In this document: one piece after another, positions 16,561-25,119 of the stretch
How positions within the stretch are numbered: the first letter of the stretch is position 1
Layout of the letters: each line of letters starts with the position of its first letter
Assembly (NCBI GenBank): GCA_002709295.1
Contig: PAQL01000029.1
Coordinates: 122,232 to 186,231, forward strand
Length of the DNA: 64,000 nucleotides
Source of the DNA: Phycisphaerae bacterium
GTDB taxonomy: Bacteria > Planctomycetota > Phycisphaerae > Phycisphaerales > SM1A02
Reading direction: 5' to 3'
Position numbers and translations under genes: made by a program
Notes under the pieces: generated by a model
Seen by the model: the letters and a program-made list of their open reading frames with translations, nothing else
Database searches by the model: none
What the model was told of the DNA's origin: nothing

Positions 16561-18888
16561 ATGATTCCAGGAACCGCACACTGCGCTCCGAACCGACTTC
16601 GCATTCGGACCACCCCGCTCCGGATCGTCGCGGTGGCCGTCGCCCTCCTCACGGTGGTTTCGGGAACCGCCCGGGCCCAGGACCAGAACGCCTACGACGC
16701 CTGGGCGACGATCTTCGACCAGCTGTCACCGAACTGGGACGATCCGGAGCAGGAGACCACCCGACTCTTCACCGATGAGGAATACGAGGCGATCCGGGAG
16801 TGGCAGCAGGCGCCGCTCGCACCTCCTACCGGGGCGGCCGCGTCCTACTTCGAAAAGGCGGAATCGCTCACGCCTCTGATCAAGAACCTTCGCAGCAACC
16901 CTCGATTCGATGCCGGGCTCGACTTCGAGCAGGGTTTCATGCTGCTCGTTCCTCACCTCGCGCCGATGCGCGAGGTCTCGAGAATCGGATCCAACCTCGC
17001 TCGCCGCGCGATCGTGACGGGTGATCGAGACGGTGTCGTCGAGTGGATCGGCACCATGAACGAGATCTCGTTCCATGCCGGCCAGGACGGAACCGCCATC
17101 GGCTCGCTGGTGGGATCCGCCATGTTCATGAAGGCCGACTCCGGGATGGAGATGGCGATCGGACACGGATTGATCGACGCCGCTGCCGCGAAGATGATTC
17201 TCGAGAGTCTCGACAGCCCGATGAATCCGGCCGATCCGTTCCAGTTCGGCGACTCGCTCTTCGGTGAGCGTCTGCTCTTCGATCAGTCGCTCGACGCGAT
17301 CTTCGGCCTGGCCGAAGTACCCGGGGTGACGCTCGAGGACTATCGCTCCGCCTTCGGGGACGAGGCGATCGACGACCTCCAGTCAATTTCCGGTGAAGAG
17401 GAGGAGATTCGTGGATCGGTCCACGAGCTGTTCGACCGCATGCAGATGGCCTTCGATGATCCCGACCGGGAAAGAGGCATCGACGAGCTCGCCGCGATCG
17501 AGGCGGAGATCCGGGCTTCGGACATGCCGGAACTGCTCCAGGCACTGCTTCCCACGATCTCCCAACTGGCCAGGGCCCGGTTGAGGGCGGAGACGATCCT
17601 GGCGGACCGGGTGCGTGGACTCGAGGCGGTCGCCTCCGGTCGCATCTCCCCGGAGGCGATCCGAAACGCGGCCGTCCTCTGGGAGGAGCTGGGGCAGTGG
17701 TTCGAACGTCTGCCCTCGGGAGTCCAGCTGGCCGGCCTGGAGATCCTGGGCGAGGCGCCCGACGACGACGATCTGGCCCGCAGACTCGCCGAGGCCGGCG
17801 AGGCGGCGATCTCCGATCTCCTGGCGGACCGCGATGGTGGACAATCGCTTCGAATCGATCCCGAGGCGGTGGCCGCCGTCCGGCGTGACTCGATGTCGAC
17901 CTGGATCACCGAGGTCGAGCCGGAGACCGACTTTCTGCTGAACCTCGCTGCCGACGCCGCGGCCATCGGACAGTGCGACTTCCCCGTCGGAACCGGAACC
18001 CGCGACCGTCTCCACCTCTCCGGCGGCTACCTGGATCGATTGCGTGGCGCCGGTCGTGGCCTGCTCGTCGACGCCACGGTCCGGCTCCGCCTCGCCGCCG
18101 AACTCCGGGCCGCTCGGGTTGCCGATGAATCCCCTTCGGATCCCGACGGGGGCCGGGGACTCGAGGACGTCGAATGGAATCGCGCCACGATCGAGATCGT
18201 CGCGGTCATCGCCCTGATCGAGGATCTCGTCGCGGATCCATCCATCGCCCACGTCCTCCTCGCCGGCGATCTCCTCGGTTCACTGCGTGATCTGCTTCAC
18301 TCCGAAGAGGGAGTCGCGCTGATCGACGACGACCGTCGCCGCGACCTCATCGCCAACGGCCTCGCCGGCATCGCTCGCCCCCCCGCTCTCGGCATTCGCG
18401 AGGCGGTCGATGGCGACCTCGGACGTTGGATCGACCAGACCTTTTCCGACCCCTCGGACGCCCCGGCCGTGGATGCCGTGCTCACGGCCCTCGATGCCCG
18501 AGGACCCGATCGAATCCACGGCTTGCTGGCTCGCTGCAACGGCATCCTCCTCGAGCGGGCGTCACCGGCCACCCCGGGTTCCGGCCTGGAGACACCGCTG
18601 GTCATCGACCCGACGGACACCCGTGGATTCGTCCCCGTGAAACTTCTCGCCAGCTGGGAGGGCGTGCACGGTCCGTTCTGGAGGGAGGGCAGGCTTTCCA
18701 AGGAGGACGACATCGTCAAGCGACAGCTGCTCGGTGCCATCCGGGAGGATCCCGCTTCCACCCGACAATCCCTGCAGCGGCTGGGAGTCCGAGATCCCTT
18801 CCCCCTCGCCGACCATGCCGACCGGGCTGACGCCCACCTCGTGGCGATCGAAATCCTGATGCGAGAGCGTCGCCGCAACGGACTCTGA
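16561..18888 (+). CDS. Large secreted protein of unknown function
   Basis: 775 residues from the ATG at 16561, preceded by GGAGGGAACGAG, a strong ribosome site. The ORF-track start at 16216 lies in the GGT gene. A Sec signal peptide (IVAVAVALLTVVSGTARAQ) predicts export. The remainder is helical and acidic, with no cysteine cluster and no recognisable catalytic motif; the segment ASYFEKAESLTPLIKNLRSN resembles helical lipoprotein-like planctomycete proteins but I cannot name the family. It follows GGT by 109 bp and is followed by an inverted repeat that may end transcription. A structure-based search is the best way to place it. Confidence 0.85.
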   Translation: MIPGTAHCAPNRLRIRTTPLRIVAVAVALLTVVSGTARAQDQNAYDAWATIFDQLSPNWDDPEQETTRLFTDEEYEAIREWQQAPLAPPTGAAASYFEKAESLTPLIKNLRSNPRFDAGLDFEQGFMLLVPHLAPMREVSRIGSNLARRAIVTGDRDGVVEWIGTMNEISFHAGQDGTAIGSLVGSAMFMKADSGMEMAIGHGLIDAAAAKMILESLDSPMNPADPFQFGDSLFGERLLFDQSLDAIFGLAEVPGVTLEDYRSAFGDEAIDDLQSISGEEEEIRGSVHELFDRMQMAFDDPDRERGIDELAAIEAEIRASDMPELLQALLPTISQLARARLRAETILADRVRGLEAVASGRISPEAIRNAAVLWEELGQWFERLPSGVQLAGLEILGEAPDDDDLARRLAEAGEAAISDLLADRDGGQSLRIDPEAVAAVRRDSMSTWITEVEPETDFLLNLAADAAAIGQCDFPVGTGTRDRLHLSGGYLDRLRGAGRGLLVDATVRLRLAAELRAARVADESPSDPDGGRGLEDVEWNRATIEIVAVIALIEDLVADPSIAHVLLAGDLLGSLRDLLHSEEGVALIDDDRRRDLIANGLAGIARPPALGIREAVDGDLGRWIDQTFSDPSDAPAVDAVLTALDARGPDRIHGLLARCNGILLERASPATPGSGLETPLVIDPTDTRGFVPVKLLASWEGVHGPFWREGRLSKEDDIVKRQLLGAIREDPASTRQSLQRLGVRDPFPLADHADRADAHLVAIEILMRERRRNGL

Positions 18889-18920
18889 ACCCCCTTCAGA
18901 GCCGAGGAGCCGGGGGGTTC
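18887..18920 (+). terminator. Possible terminator after the secreted protein
   Basis: GAACCCCC and GGGGGTTC form an 8-bp inverted repeat around an 18-nt GC-rich loop immediately after the stop codon. No T-run follows, so intrinsic termination is uncertain. Confidence 0.3.
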
Positions 18921-19128
18921 CAACCAGTCAAGGCCCGAGAACCAGTATTGCGGCCGGATCCCGATGGAACCGCTCGGCGCCCCATCCGGACCGTTGATCG
19001 GCATCCCATGGTGCCGGATCGACCGTGCTCTCCGACCTCGGTGAATTCCAACGACCTCTCGACCGTCGAGAGGCGTACTTCCATGGAGACGTCCGCCTGA
19101 AGACATCCGACCAGAGAAAGGAACAGCC

Positions 19129-19560
19129 ATGCATGATCAGCATCCGGATCAGACTCGATCATCCCACCCCGGCGCTGCAGAGACCAACGGACTCGGGACC
19201 CCCCGGCTGGATCACACGTCGACCGAGGAGACCTTCGAGTTCGACCCCAATGCGCTGCGCATGGTGATGGTCGTCTGGAAGGATGCGGAGAGTCAGGGCG
19301 GCCCGACCTGGGAGGACACCGACGACATGCTCGAGTTCGCCCGACGTCCGCTGACCCCGGTCACCACCGTGGGCCTGCTGCTGCACCTCGACGACGAACA
19401 GATCGCCATCACCGACACCGTGGCGATGGACCAGACCGGCGGGGTGACCAAGATTCCGCGAGCCTGGGTCCAGCGGTTCGAGATCCTGACGCCCACTGAA
19501 TCGCTTCCGGTCCTCCCCGAGCACCGGGACGAGACGAACAGCACCCGAAGAGTCGGTTGA
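19129..19560 (+). CDS. Small acidic protein of unknown function
   Basis: 143 residues starting at an ATG with an AGAAAGGAAC ribosome site 5 nt upstream. The first 40 residues are polar and probably disordered; residues of about 45-125 form a compact beta-rich unit (MVMVVWKDAESQGGPTWEDT, then VTTVGLLLHLDDEQIAITDTV and IPRAWVQRFEIL). The pattern of a Trp-containing strand pair followed by IPRAWV resembles small single-domain proteins found in phages and bacteria, but I cannot assign a family. It lies between the secreted protein and tRNA-Leu (convergent). The 240 bp before it contain no other gene that I can support. Confidence 0.7.
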   Translation: MHDQHPDQTRSSHPGAAETNGLGTPRLDHTSTEETFEFDPNALRMVMVVWKDAESQGGPTWEDTDDMLEFARRPLTPVTTVGLLLHLDDEQIAITDTVAMDQTGGVTKIPRAWVQRFEILTPTESLPVLPEHRDETNSTRRVG

Positions 19561-19655
19561 GACGAACCTCCCCCGCACCGGGGGCGTAACGAGATGAACG
19601 CGTCGCCGATCGGTTCCCAGCGGCTTGATGCGACTTCCGGGGAGCCGGAAAGAGA

Positions 19656-19683
19656 CACGCCCCGGCCGAAAGGCCGGGGCGTG
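19656..19683. terminator. Bidirectional terminator hairpin between the small protein gene and tRNA-Leu
   Basis: CACGCCCCGGCC-GAAA-GGCCGGGGCGTG is a perfect 12-bp stem with a GNRA tetraloop. It is followed by ATTTTGA on the plus strand and by TCTCTTTCC on the minus strand, so it can end both the 19129-19560 transcript and the tRNA transcript. Confidence 0.75.
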
Positions 19684-19690
19684 ATTTTGA

Positions 19691-19776
19691 TGCGGATGAG
19701 AGGGCTCGAACCTCCACGGGATTTTACTCCCACTAGAACCTGAATCTAGCGCGTCTGCCAATTCCGCCACATCCGC
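19691..19776 (-). tRNA. tRNA-Leu (anticodon CAG)
   Basis: Minus strand GCGGATGTGGCGGAATTGGC begins a cloverleaf with a 7-bp acceptor stem GCGGATG/CATCCGC and discriminator A. The anticodon arm is CTAGA-TTCAGGT-TCTAG (anticodon CAG, decoding CTG), the long variable arm GGGAGTAAAATCCC is typical of class II tRNA-Leu, and the T arm is GAGGTTCGAGCCCTC. CCA is not encoded. A TTGACG lies about 30 bp upstream but no good -10 goes with it. Confidence 0.97.
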
Positions 19777-19896
19777 GGGTCGGCACTGGAAGTGGACTTC
19801 CGGTGCGTCAAGGGGGGAAAGACTACCCGATCCCCGGGCCGACCGAAACCAGCGCCGAAATCAGCCTTCCCGGGCCACCCGCAAGGGCGGGCGCCG

Positions 19897-21054
19897 TCAC
19901 TCCGCCTGTGGCTCAGGCTGGGTTTCCGGAGCAGGCGTGCCCAGGTGGTGGGCGAGGACCTTCTGCTTGATCTCCTCGAAGAGATCCGGGTTCTCACGCA
20001 GGAACTGCTTGGAGTTCTCCCGGCCCTGCCCGAGACGGATGTCGCCGTAGCTGAACCAGGCCCCGGCCTTCTGGGCGATGCCGTCGTTGATGGCCAGGTC
20101 GAGGAGGTCTCCCGTTGCGCTGATGCCCTCGTTGAACATGATGTCGAACTCCGCGATCCGGAAGGGCGGAGCCACCTTGTTCTTGACGACCTTGGCGCGG
20201 ACGCGGTTGCCGACGTTGTTCTCGCCGTCCTTGATCGCCCCGATGCGACGGATGTCCACCCGGACCGAGGAGTAGAACTTCAGGGCCCGACCGCCGGTCG
20301 TGGTCTCGGGGCTGCCGAACATGACGCCGATCTTCTCGCGAAGCTGGTTGATGAAGATCACGATGACATCACTCTTGGCGATCGCGCCGGTGAGCTTGCG
20401 GAGGGCCTGACTCATCAGTCGGGCCTGAAGGCCGACATGGGAGTCGCCCATCTCACCCTCGATCTCGGCCCGGGGAATCAGGGCCGCGACGGAGTCGATG
20501 ACGATCACGTCGACCGCATTGGATCGAACCAGCAGCTCGCAGATCTCCAGAGCCTGCTCGCCGGTGTCCGGCTGGCTGACCAGCATCTCATCGATGTCGA
20601 CACCGAGGCGTCGGGCCCAGGTCGGGTCCAGAGCATGCTCGGCATCGATGAAGGCGGCCACGCCACCCTGCTTCTGGACATTCGCGGCCACGGTGAGGGC
20701 CAGGGTGGTCTTGCCGGAGGACTCCGGTCCGAACACCTCGACGACACGTCCCTTGGGAAGCCCGCGGCCTCCCAGGGCAAGGTCGAGACTGATGGCACCG
20801 GTCTGCACGCAGGGAATGCCCGCGAGCCGGTCGCCGTCCAACTTCATGATCGAACCCTTGCCGTACGCCTTCTCGATCTGACCCAGGGCACGGTCGAGGG
20901 CCTGCTTGCGGCCCGGATCCATCTCGATCCCACTCGTGGCATCCGTCTTCATGTCTTTGGTCTCCACGGTCTTGGTCGCCTTGCCGCGCCCCTTGGCCTT
21001 GGCCGGGGTCCTGGTCGGTGCGTCTTCGTTCACGATGGTGGCAGCCTTGGCCAT
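19897..21054 (-). CDS. recA: Recombinase RecA
   Basis: 385 residues from the ATG at 21054 (MAKAATIV), chosen because RecA homology starts about 45 residues later and the ORF-track start at 21477 would add 141 low-complexity residues. Walker [13 protein letters not shown], Walker [15 protein letters not shown], and the L1/L2 region with [17 protein letters not shown] are all intact. It binds single-stranded DNA, drives strand exchange and stimulates LexA self-cleavage. The first 45 residues form a Lys/Ala-rich extension ([16 protein letters not shown]) beyond the usual RecA N-terminus. The upstream region has a promoter-like pair and two GTTC-N7-GTTC elements, suggesting SOS control. Confidence 0.98.
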   Translation of the reverse strand: MAKAATIVNEDAPTRTPAKAKGRGKATKTVETKDMKTDATSGIEMDPGRKQALDRALGQIEKAYGKGSIMKLDGDRLAGIPCVQTGAISLDLALGGRGLPKGRVVEVFGPESSGKTTLALTVAANVQKQGGVAAFIDAEHALDPTWARRLGVDIDEMLVSQPDTGEQALEICELLVRSNAVDVIVIDSVAALIPRAEIEGEMGDSHVGLQARLMSQALRKLTGAIAKSDVIVIFINQLREKIGVMFGSPETTTGGRALKFYSSVRVDIRRIGAIKDGENNVGNRVRAKVVKNKVAPPFRIAEFDIMFNEGISATGDLLDLAINDGIAQKAGAWFSYGDIRLGQGRENSKQFLRENPDLFEEIKQKVLAHHLGTPAPETQPEPQAE

Positions 21055-21457
21055 GGTGTCTTCGCCTTCCGTTGCGAGGGGGTTTCGAGTTCGTTCGCTG
21101 GGTGATTCGGCCGAGGGTCGATCCGAATCGGTGATGGGATTCGATGAGGACTCGGGGTTGGAGTCCTCGGGGGGCATTTCACTTCTGATCACGGCTTCCG
21201 ACCCCCGCGAGCACTGGGGCGGGCGGTGGGCGGGGTGACCGTGAGGCGGGCCTCGACGCTGGTCGAACTGTACGAACCGGCCTGAGGGAAACCGGGCAAT
21301 CGGCGGTTTCTCCCGAGCGACGGCCTTCGTCGAGGACCATGGCCAGCCTCGCCGGCCGACGACCGGGAGCCTGCCCCGGGGTCGTTGGCGGGATGCCATG
21401 GAGAACGTTCGAGTGGTGTCTTGGTGTGGTTCATGACGGGGGGACGCGGCAGATACC
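21055..21457 (-). other. Long recA leader without a supported gene
   Basis: The roughly 400 bases between the operator-like elements and the recA ATG hold no gene I can support. The frame is open and in phase with recA from 21477, but the predicted residues are low in complexity. A GTTC-N5-GTTC pair (GTTCGTACAGTTC, minus strand) lies near 21266-21278. Confidence 0.4.
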
Positions 21458-21512
21458 GAACGCTGACCGAACATCATCGGAAAGTCCGCCGAAATCCGTT
21501 CGGCTTTTGTTC
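21458..21512. promoter_or_regulatory. Paired GTTC-N7-GTTC elements (LexA-like operator candidates)
   Basis: GTTC-N7-GTTC occurs on the plus strand at 21498-21512 and again, on the minus strand, at 21458-21472 (GAAC-N7-GAAC on plus). The two are inverted and separated by 25 bp. The form equals the alphaproteobacterial LexA box and lies just downstream of the candidate recA promoter. That LexA binds here is inference. Confidence 0.55.
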
Positions 21513-21521
21513 GGAAACAGC

Positions 21522-21550
21522 AGCATCCCGGCTGGAGCCTCCCCCGTCAA
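21522..21550 (-). promoter_or_regulatory. Candidate recA promoter
   Basis: Minus strand TTGACG (21550-21545), 17-bp spacer, GATGCT (21527-21522). The -35 matches at five of six positions and the -10 is weak. Transcription would start near 21515, at the edge of the first GTTC-N7-GTTC element, which fits repression by an operator covering the start site. Confidence 0.5.
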
Positions 21551-21592
21551 GCCCCATTTCGGACCCGAGAGCGATGATTTTGATCAAAAGAA

Positions 21593-21615
21593 CCCCGGGA
21601 GGCAGAATCCCGGGG
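21593..21615 (-). terminator. Intrinsic terminator of the UDP-glucuronate decarboxylase gene
   Basis: CCCCGGGA and TCCCGGGG form a perfect 8-bp stem around a 7-nt loop. On the minus strand TTCTTTTGATC follows. It lies 62 bp after the stop at 21678, between that gene and the recA promoter. Confidence 0.75.
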
Positions 21616-21677
21616 CTCACAGATCGTCGGATGTCTGTTCAGGCGGCCCGGACTCGGCCGGGCTCGCTCGACGGGGA

Positions 21678-22649
21678 TCAGTAGTTCGGAGTCGGCGGCC
21701 GGTACTGGCTCATGTCGGCGGACTTGAACCAGGCGATGGTCCGTTCCAGCCCCTCGCGAAGGGAGATCTTCGGCTCCCAGCCCAGCTGGCGACGAGCGAG
21801 GGAGATGTCGGGCTTTCGCTGCAGGGGATCGTCCGCGGGCAGGGGCCGGGCCTCGACCAGCTCCGATCCCCCACCTGCGATGTCCACCACCAACTCACCG
21901 AGCTCGCGGATCGTGAACTCACCGGGGTTGCCGATGTTGACCGGCCCGTGGAAGTCGTCGGGGCCGTTCATCATCGCCATCATCGCGTCGAGCAGATCGT
22001 CGCAGTAGCAGAACGACCGGGTCTGCGACCCGTCGCCGTAGATCGTGATCGGTTCGCCCTGCACCGCCTGGCGGATGAAGTTGCTGACCACGCGTCCGTC
22101 GTAGGGATGCATGCGGGGGCCGTAGGTGTTGAAGATGCGGACCACCCGCACGTCCACCGAATGCTGCCGGTGATAGTCGAACATCAGGGTCTCGGCCGCC
22201 CGCTTGCCTTCGTCGTAGCACGCACGAATGCCGATCGGATTCACGCAACCCCGGTAGTCCTCGGTCTGCGGGTGCACCTCGGGATCGCCGTAGACCTCGC
22301 TGGTGGAGGCGTGGAGCACCCGGGCCCCGACCCGCTTGGCGAGCCCGAGCATGTTCATCGCCCCCATGACCGACGTCTTGATCGTCTTGATGGGGTTGTA
22401 CTGGTAGTGGCCGGGCGCCGCGGGGCACGCGAAGTTGTAGATCTGGTCGACCTCGGCCTTGTAGGGATCGATCACGTCGTGCCGGATGAACTCGAAGTTG
22501 TGGTGATCGAGCAGGTGCACGATGTTGGACTTCTGGCTCGTGAACAGATTGTCCAGGCAGAGGACGTCGTGCCCCTGGGCGACCAGACGGTCGCAGAGGT
22601 GGGAGCCGAGGAAACCGGCACCGCCGGTGACGAGGATTCGCATGGCCAT
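21678..22649 (-). CDS. uxs: UDP-glucuronate decarboxylase (UDP-xylose synthase)
   Basis: 323 residues from the ATG at 22649, with GGAG 8 nt upstream; a second ATG (22643) follows two codons later. Extended SDR fold: [16 protein letters not shown] binds NAD, and the UXS family blocks [51 protein letters not shown] (catalytic YxxxK) and [19 protein letters not shown] are present. It converts UDP-glucuronate to UDP-xylose for envelope polysaccharide. It is divergent from anmK. The ORF-track start at 23642 belongs to a shadow. Confidence 0.95.
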   Translation of the reverse strand: MAMRILVTGGAGFLGSHLCDRLVAQGHDVLCLDNLFTSQKSNIVHLLDHHNFEFIRHDVIDPYKAEVDQIYNFACPAAPGHYQYNPIKTIKTSVMGAMNMLGLAKRVGARVLHASTSEVYGDPEVHPQTEDYRGCVNPIGIRACYDEGKRAAETLMFDYHRQHSVDVRVVRIFNTYGPRMHPYDGRVVSNFIRQAVQGEPITIYGDGSQTRSFCYCDDLLDAMMAMMNGPDDFHGPVNIGNPGEFTIRELGELVVDIAGGGSELVEARPLPADDPLQRKPDISLARRQLGWEPKISLREGLERTIAWFKSADMSQYRPPTPNY

Positions 22650-22748
22650 CGGTCGAGCTCCAGTCGTCCCGGGGGCGAACAAACGGGACGGGACGAGTAC
22701 CGTATCGGCTCGACCGTCCTCCACCCCCTGCGAATCCCCCCCGAAGCC

Positions 22749-23930
22749 ATGAAGGATCACCGACACGCGATCGGATTCATGTCCGGAACGAGCCTCGACG
22801 GGCTCGATGCCGCGGCCATTCGTGCCTCGGGGTCCGGCTCCGACCTCGAGGTCGAGATTCTGACCCATGTGGAGACCACCTTCGACGGGGACGACCCCCT
22901 GATCGCGGACCTGAGGGCCTTCGCCAGGGGTGGCGCGGCGACGGCCGCTCGCATCGCCGAGATCACCCACGAACTCGGTCGGCGGCATGCCTCCCTCCTC
23001 CGGAAGGTCGCGGAGGAGTCCGGACTGGACCTCCGAAGGGATCTCGACCTGATCGCCCTGCATGGCCAGACCATCACCCACCGCCCTCCGATCTCCTGGC
23101 AACTGGTCGATCCCTGGCCGGTGACCCTCGAGGCGGCCTGCCCGGTGGTCTGTGATCTGCGGGGGGCCGACCTGGCGTCCGGAGGACGCGGCGCGCCGAT
23201 CACCCCTCTCGCCGACGCCGTCCTGTTTCGAGATCACCGGACCGCCGACCGAACGTCCCTGATCCTCAACCTCGGTGGCTTCGCCAACGCGACCCTCCTT
23301 CCCGGCAGGGATGGGGAACCGATCGGATTCGACTGCTGTCCGTGCAACCACCTCCTCGACGCCGCCAGTCGGGTCGCCCTGGACTCCCCTTTCGATCTCG
23401 ATGGCCGAGCCACCGCCTCGGGTCGGGTCGACGAGAGGATCGTGACGCCGCTGGTCGATCTGATCGCCACCCTCGCCCGGGAAGCGAGATCGGGCGGCGA
23501 CGGCGATGAACACGCCGAAGCGGCTCGAAGCATCGCCGCCGAGACGCTGGCGGCGGGCCACCCCGAAAACGGCCTGGCCTCGATCGGAGCCGCCGTCGCC
23601 CGCAGCGTCTCGACCATCGTCCAGCAACGACTCGACACCCATGGATGTCCACCGCTGGGCAGGACGTTCGTCGCCGGCGGTGGCGTCCGCAATCAGGGTC
23701 TGTTCGCGGCGATCGATGAGGCCCTGAAGGCGTCCTCCCCGGTCCCTCCGGGTCCGGTCGAATCGTCCTCGACCGCCGGCATCCCCGCTCAGGCTCGGGA
23801 GGCCGCGGCGATGGCGGTGCTCGGTCTCCTGGCCGCGGACGACGATTCGATCACCACACCGAGCAGCACCGGCCGACGACCCTCGGGGATTCCCGACGGC
23901 TTGTGGACCCGATCGTCAAGCTTGCGCTGA
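22749..23930 (+). CDS. anmK: Anhydro-N-acetylmuramic acid kinase
   Basis: 393 residues from the ATG at 22749. The N-terminal ATP site [14 protein letters not shown] is diagnostic of AnmK, followed by [39 protein letters not shown], and [16 protein letters not shown]. It opens the 1,6-anhydro ring and phosphorylates anhMurNAc to MurNAc-6-P during murein recycling. The conserved FDTGPGN stretch reads FDCCPCN; a related FDxCPxN form occurs in other phyla, so activity need not be lost. A murQ-type etherase that would follow in the pathway is not visible in the window. Confidence 0.92.
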   Translation: MKDHRHAIGFMSGTSLDGLDAAAIRASGSGSDLEVEILTHVETTFDGDDPLIADLRAFARGGAATAARIAEITHELGRRHASLLRKVAEESGLDLRRDLDLIALHGQTITHRPPISWQLVDPWPVTLEAACPVVCDLRGADLASGGRGAPITPLADAVLFRDHRTADRTSLILNLGGFANATLLPGRDGEPIGFDCCPCNHLLDAASRVALDSPFDLDGRATASGRVDERIVTPLVDLIATLAREARSGGDGDEHAEAARSIAAETLAAGHPENGLASIGAAVARSVSTIVQQRLDTHGCPPLGRTFVAGGGVRNQGLFAAIDEALKASSPVPPGPVESSSTAGIPAQAREAAAMAVLGLLAADDDSITTPSSTGRRPSGIPDGLWTRSSSLR

Positions 23931-24260
23931 TCTCGATGGAATCGGCGACCTCTCGACCTCGATGGCGGAACAGGTCATCTACCTCGTCGAAGGCCGCACC
24001 GTCCGACACGGCCGGGACTCAATCGACCAGCGGAACGCCTCACCCGTTCCAGCCCCTACAAAGCGAATCCGCGGGGTCCGAAAAACCACTCCATCGTGGA
24101 TTTCCGTTCGTTGCGCTGGGATGGACGAGGTCCGCGGCTAGATTCGAGTCACGGCGAACGGTGACCCACTTCGTTTCGTACGAGCCGGAGGCACCACGCC
24201 CATTTCGGGGTCCATCCAGAGGATGAACCGCAGACGACGAGCCTCAGAGGACGAGCAGCC
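23931..24260 (+). other. Intergenic region upstream of the small membrane protein
   Basis: 330 bases without a supported gene; the short ORF-track entry at 23903 reads across the anmK end. A TAGATT at 24138-24143 could be a -10 for the next gene, but no -35 at proper distance accompanies it. I see no structured RNA signature. Confidence 0.4.
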
Positions 24261-24737
24261 GTGTCACGCATCGACACCAGCCTGAAACTGGAGAACGACC
24301 ACGTCGATGACGACTGGCCGTTGACCCGGGCGATCAGGCAGCTCGACCGGACCCGCCGACGGGTCGCGATGGAGAATGGGGATGCCTCGGGTGTTCGTGA
24401 GCTTCGACCGGCTTCCCCTCATCTGGCCCTGGTCACGCACGTCGCCTCTCGACTCCAGGGAACGGTGCTGGCACCGGAAGACCGCGAGATCCTCGTCGAG
24501 GAAGCACGCCGGATGGGGATCAGGGAGTTCGATGCTCATCTGGTGATGGCCGTGGTCCAGGATCGCGCTCGCCGGGGCGAAGGCCTCGACGATCTCACCG
24601 GCCCGCTGGCGATGTTCACCAGCCCCGGACGCACCTGGCTCGCCCGTCATCTTCGGTTGACCGTGGGTGCCGCCGGCCTCGGGTTGGCGATCGGAACCGC
24701 GATCCTCCTCGTCCAGTGGCTGACCACCGGGAACTGA
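24261..24737 (+). CDS. Small tail-anchored membrane protein, unknown
   Basis: 158 residues starting with GTG at 24261, preceded by GAGGACGAGCAGCC. The N-terminal 130 residues are charged and helical (LEEARRMGIREFDAHLVMAVVQ in the middle shown only in part below) and a single hydrophobic helix near the C-terminus (LRLTVGAAGLGLAIGTAILL) would anchor it with the bulk in the cytoplasm. The motif EDREILVEEARRMGIREFDA suggests a small helical domain. I do not recognise a family. It stands alone between anmK and the phosphate transporter. Confidence 0.65.
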   Translation: MSRIDTSLKLENDHVDDDWPLTRAIRQLDRTRRRVAMENGDASGVRELRPASPHLALVTHVASRLQGTVLAPEDREILVEEARRMGIREFDAHLVMAVVQDRARRGEGLDDLTGPLAMFTSPGRTWLARHLRLTVGAAGLGLAIGTAILLVQWLTTGN

Positions 24738-25044
24738 AGAACATCCGTTCCAACAGATGTCGCCCGATGCCCGGGTCGGGGTGAATCCCCGATCACTGGA
24801 CGCGGTCGTCCCTCGACCTGACGTTCGCCGGCCGGAAGGTCGCCCCGGAGGCGTCGATCCGACACGCCTCCCGTCATGGCCGACCGCTTCTTCCCCGGCC
24901 GCGGGAAACACCCAGCGCAGGCTCCGGATCCTTGCGTCGTGGACAACCTGCCAGTGGGTCGGATCCCCGTCACCAAACACTCGTGTGGAACGATTCTGGC
25001 GACCAGAAAAACGGTGTGATCGCTGACTGGGAAAGCCTCAACTA
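24738..25044 (+). other. Intergenic region upstream of the Na/Pi transporter promoter
   Basis: About 300 bases with no supported gene; ORFs here are short and of shadow type. I looked for tandem CTGTCA-type Pho boxes because a phosphate transporter follows, and did not find a convincing pair. Confidence 0.4.
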
Positions 25045-25073
25045 TTGAAACTTCTCGTGAGCTCTGGGATACT
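25045..25073 (+). promoter_or_regulatory. Sigma-70-type promoter of the Na/Pi transporter operon
   Basis: TTGAAA (25045-25050), a 17-bp spacer and GATACT (25068-25073) form the clearest promoter in the window. The ORF track took the TTG of the -35 box as a start codon; the true start is the ATG at 25120. The transcript would have a leader of about 40 nt containing a C11 tract. Confidence 0.7.
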
Positions 25074-25089
25074 CCCGCGCCCCAGCCGA

Positions 25090-25100
25090 CCCCCCCCCCC
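25090..25100 (+). repeat. C11 homopolymer in the leader of the Na/Pi transporter gene
   Basis: Eleven consecutive C bases lie between the -10 box and the ATG, about 20 nt before the start codon and next to the ribosome site. Tracts of this length are prone to slippage and could vary leader structure and expression. Confidence 0.8.
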
Positions 25101-25119
25101 AGCGAGATGCCGGGAACTC

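Noticed and set aside
19783-19811. Promoter for tRNA-Leu (TTGACG with 17-bp spacer)
   Set aside because: The -10 position reads CAGTGC, a poor match; left out as a feature.
21055-21477. N-terminal extension of RecA by 141 residues in frame
   Set aside because: Low-complexity residues with no RecA similarity; the region carries promoter and operator-like elements.
24738-25044. Pho box upstream of the Na/Pi transporter
   Set aside because: No tandem CTGTCA-like repeats found.
25045-25119. TTG start for the Na/Pi transporter
   Set aside because: The TTG is the first half of a good -35 box and transporter homology begins after the ATG at 25120.
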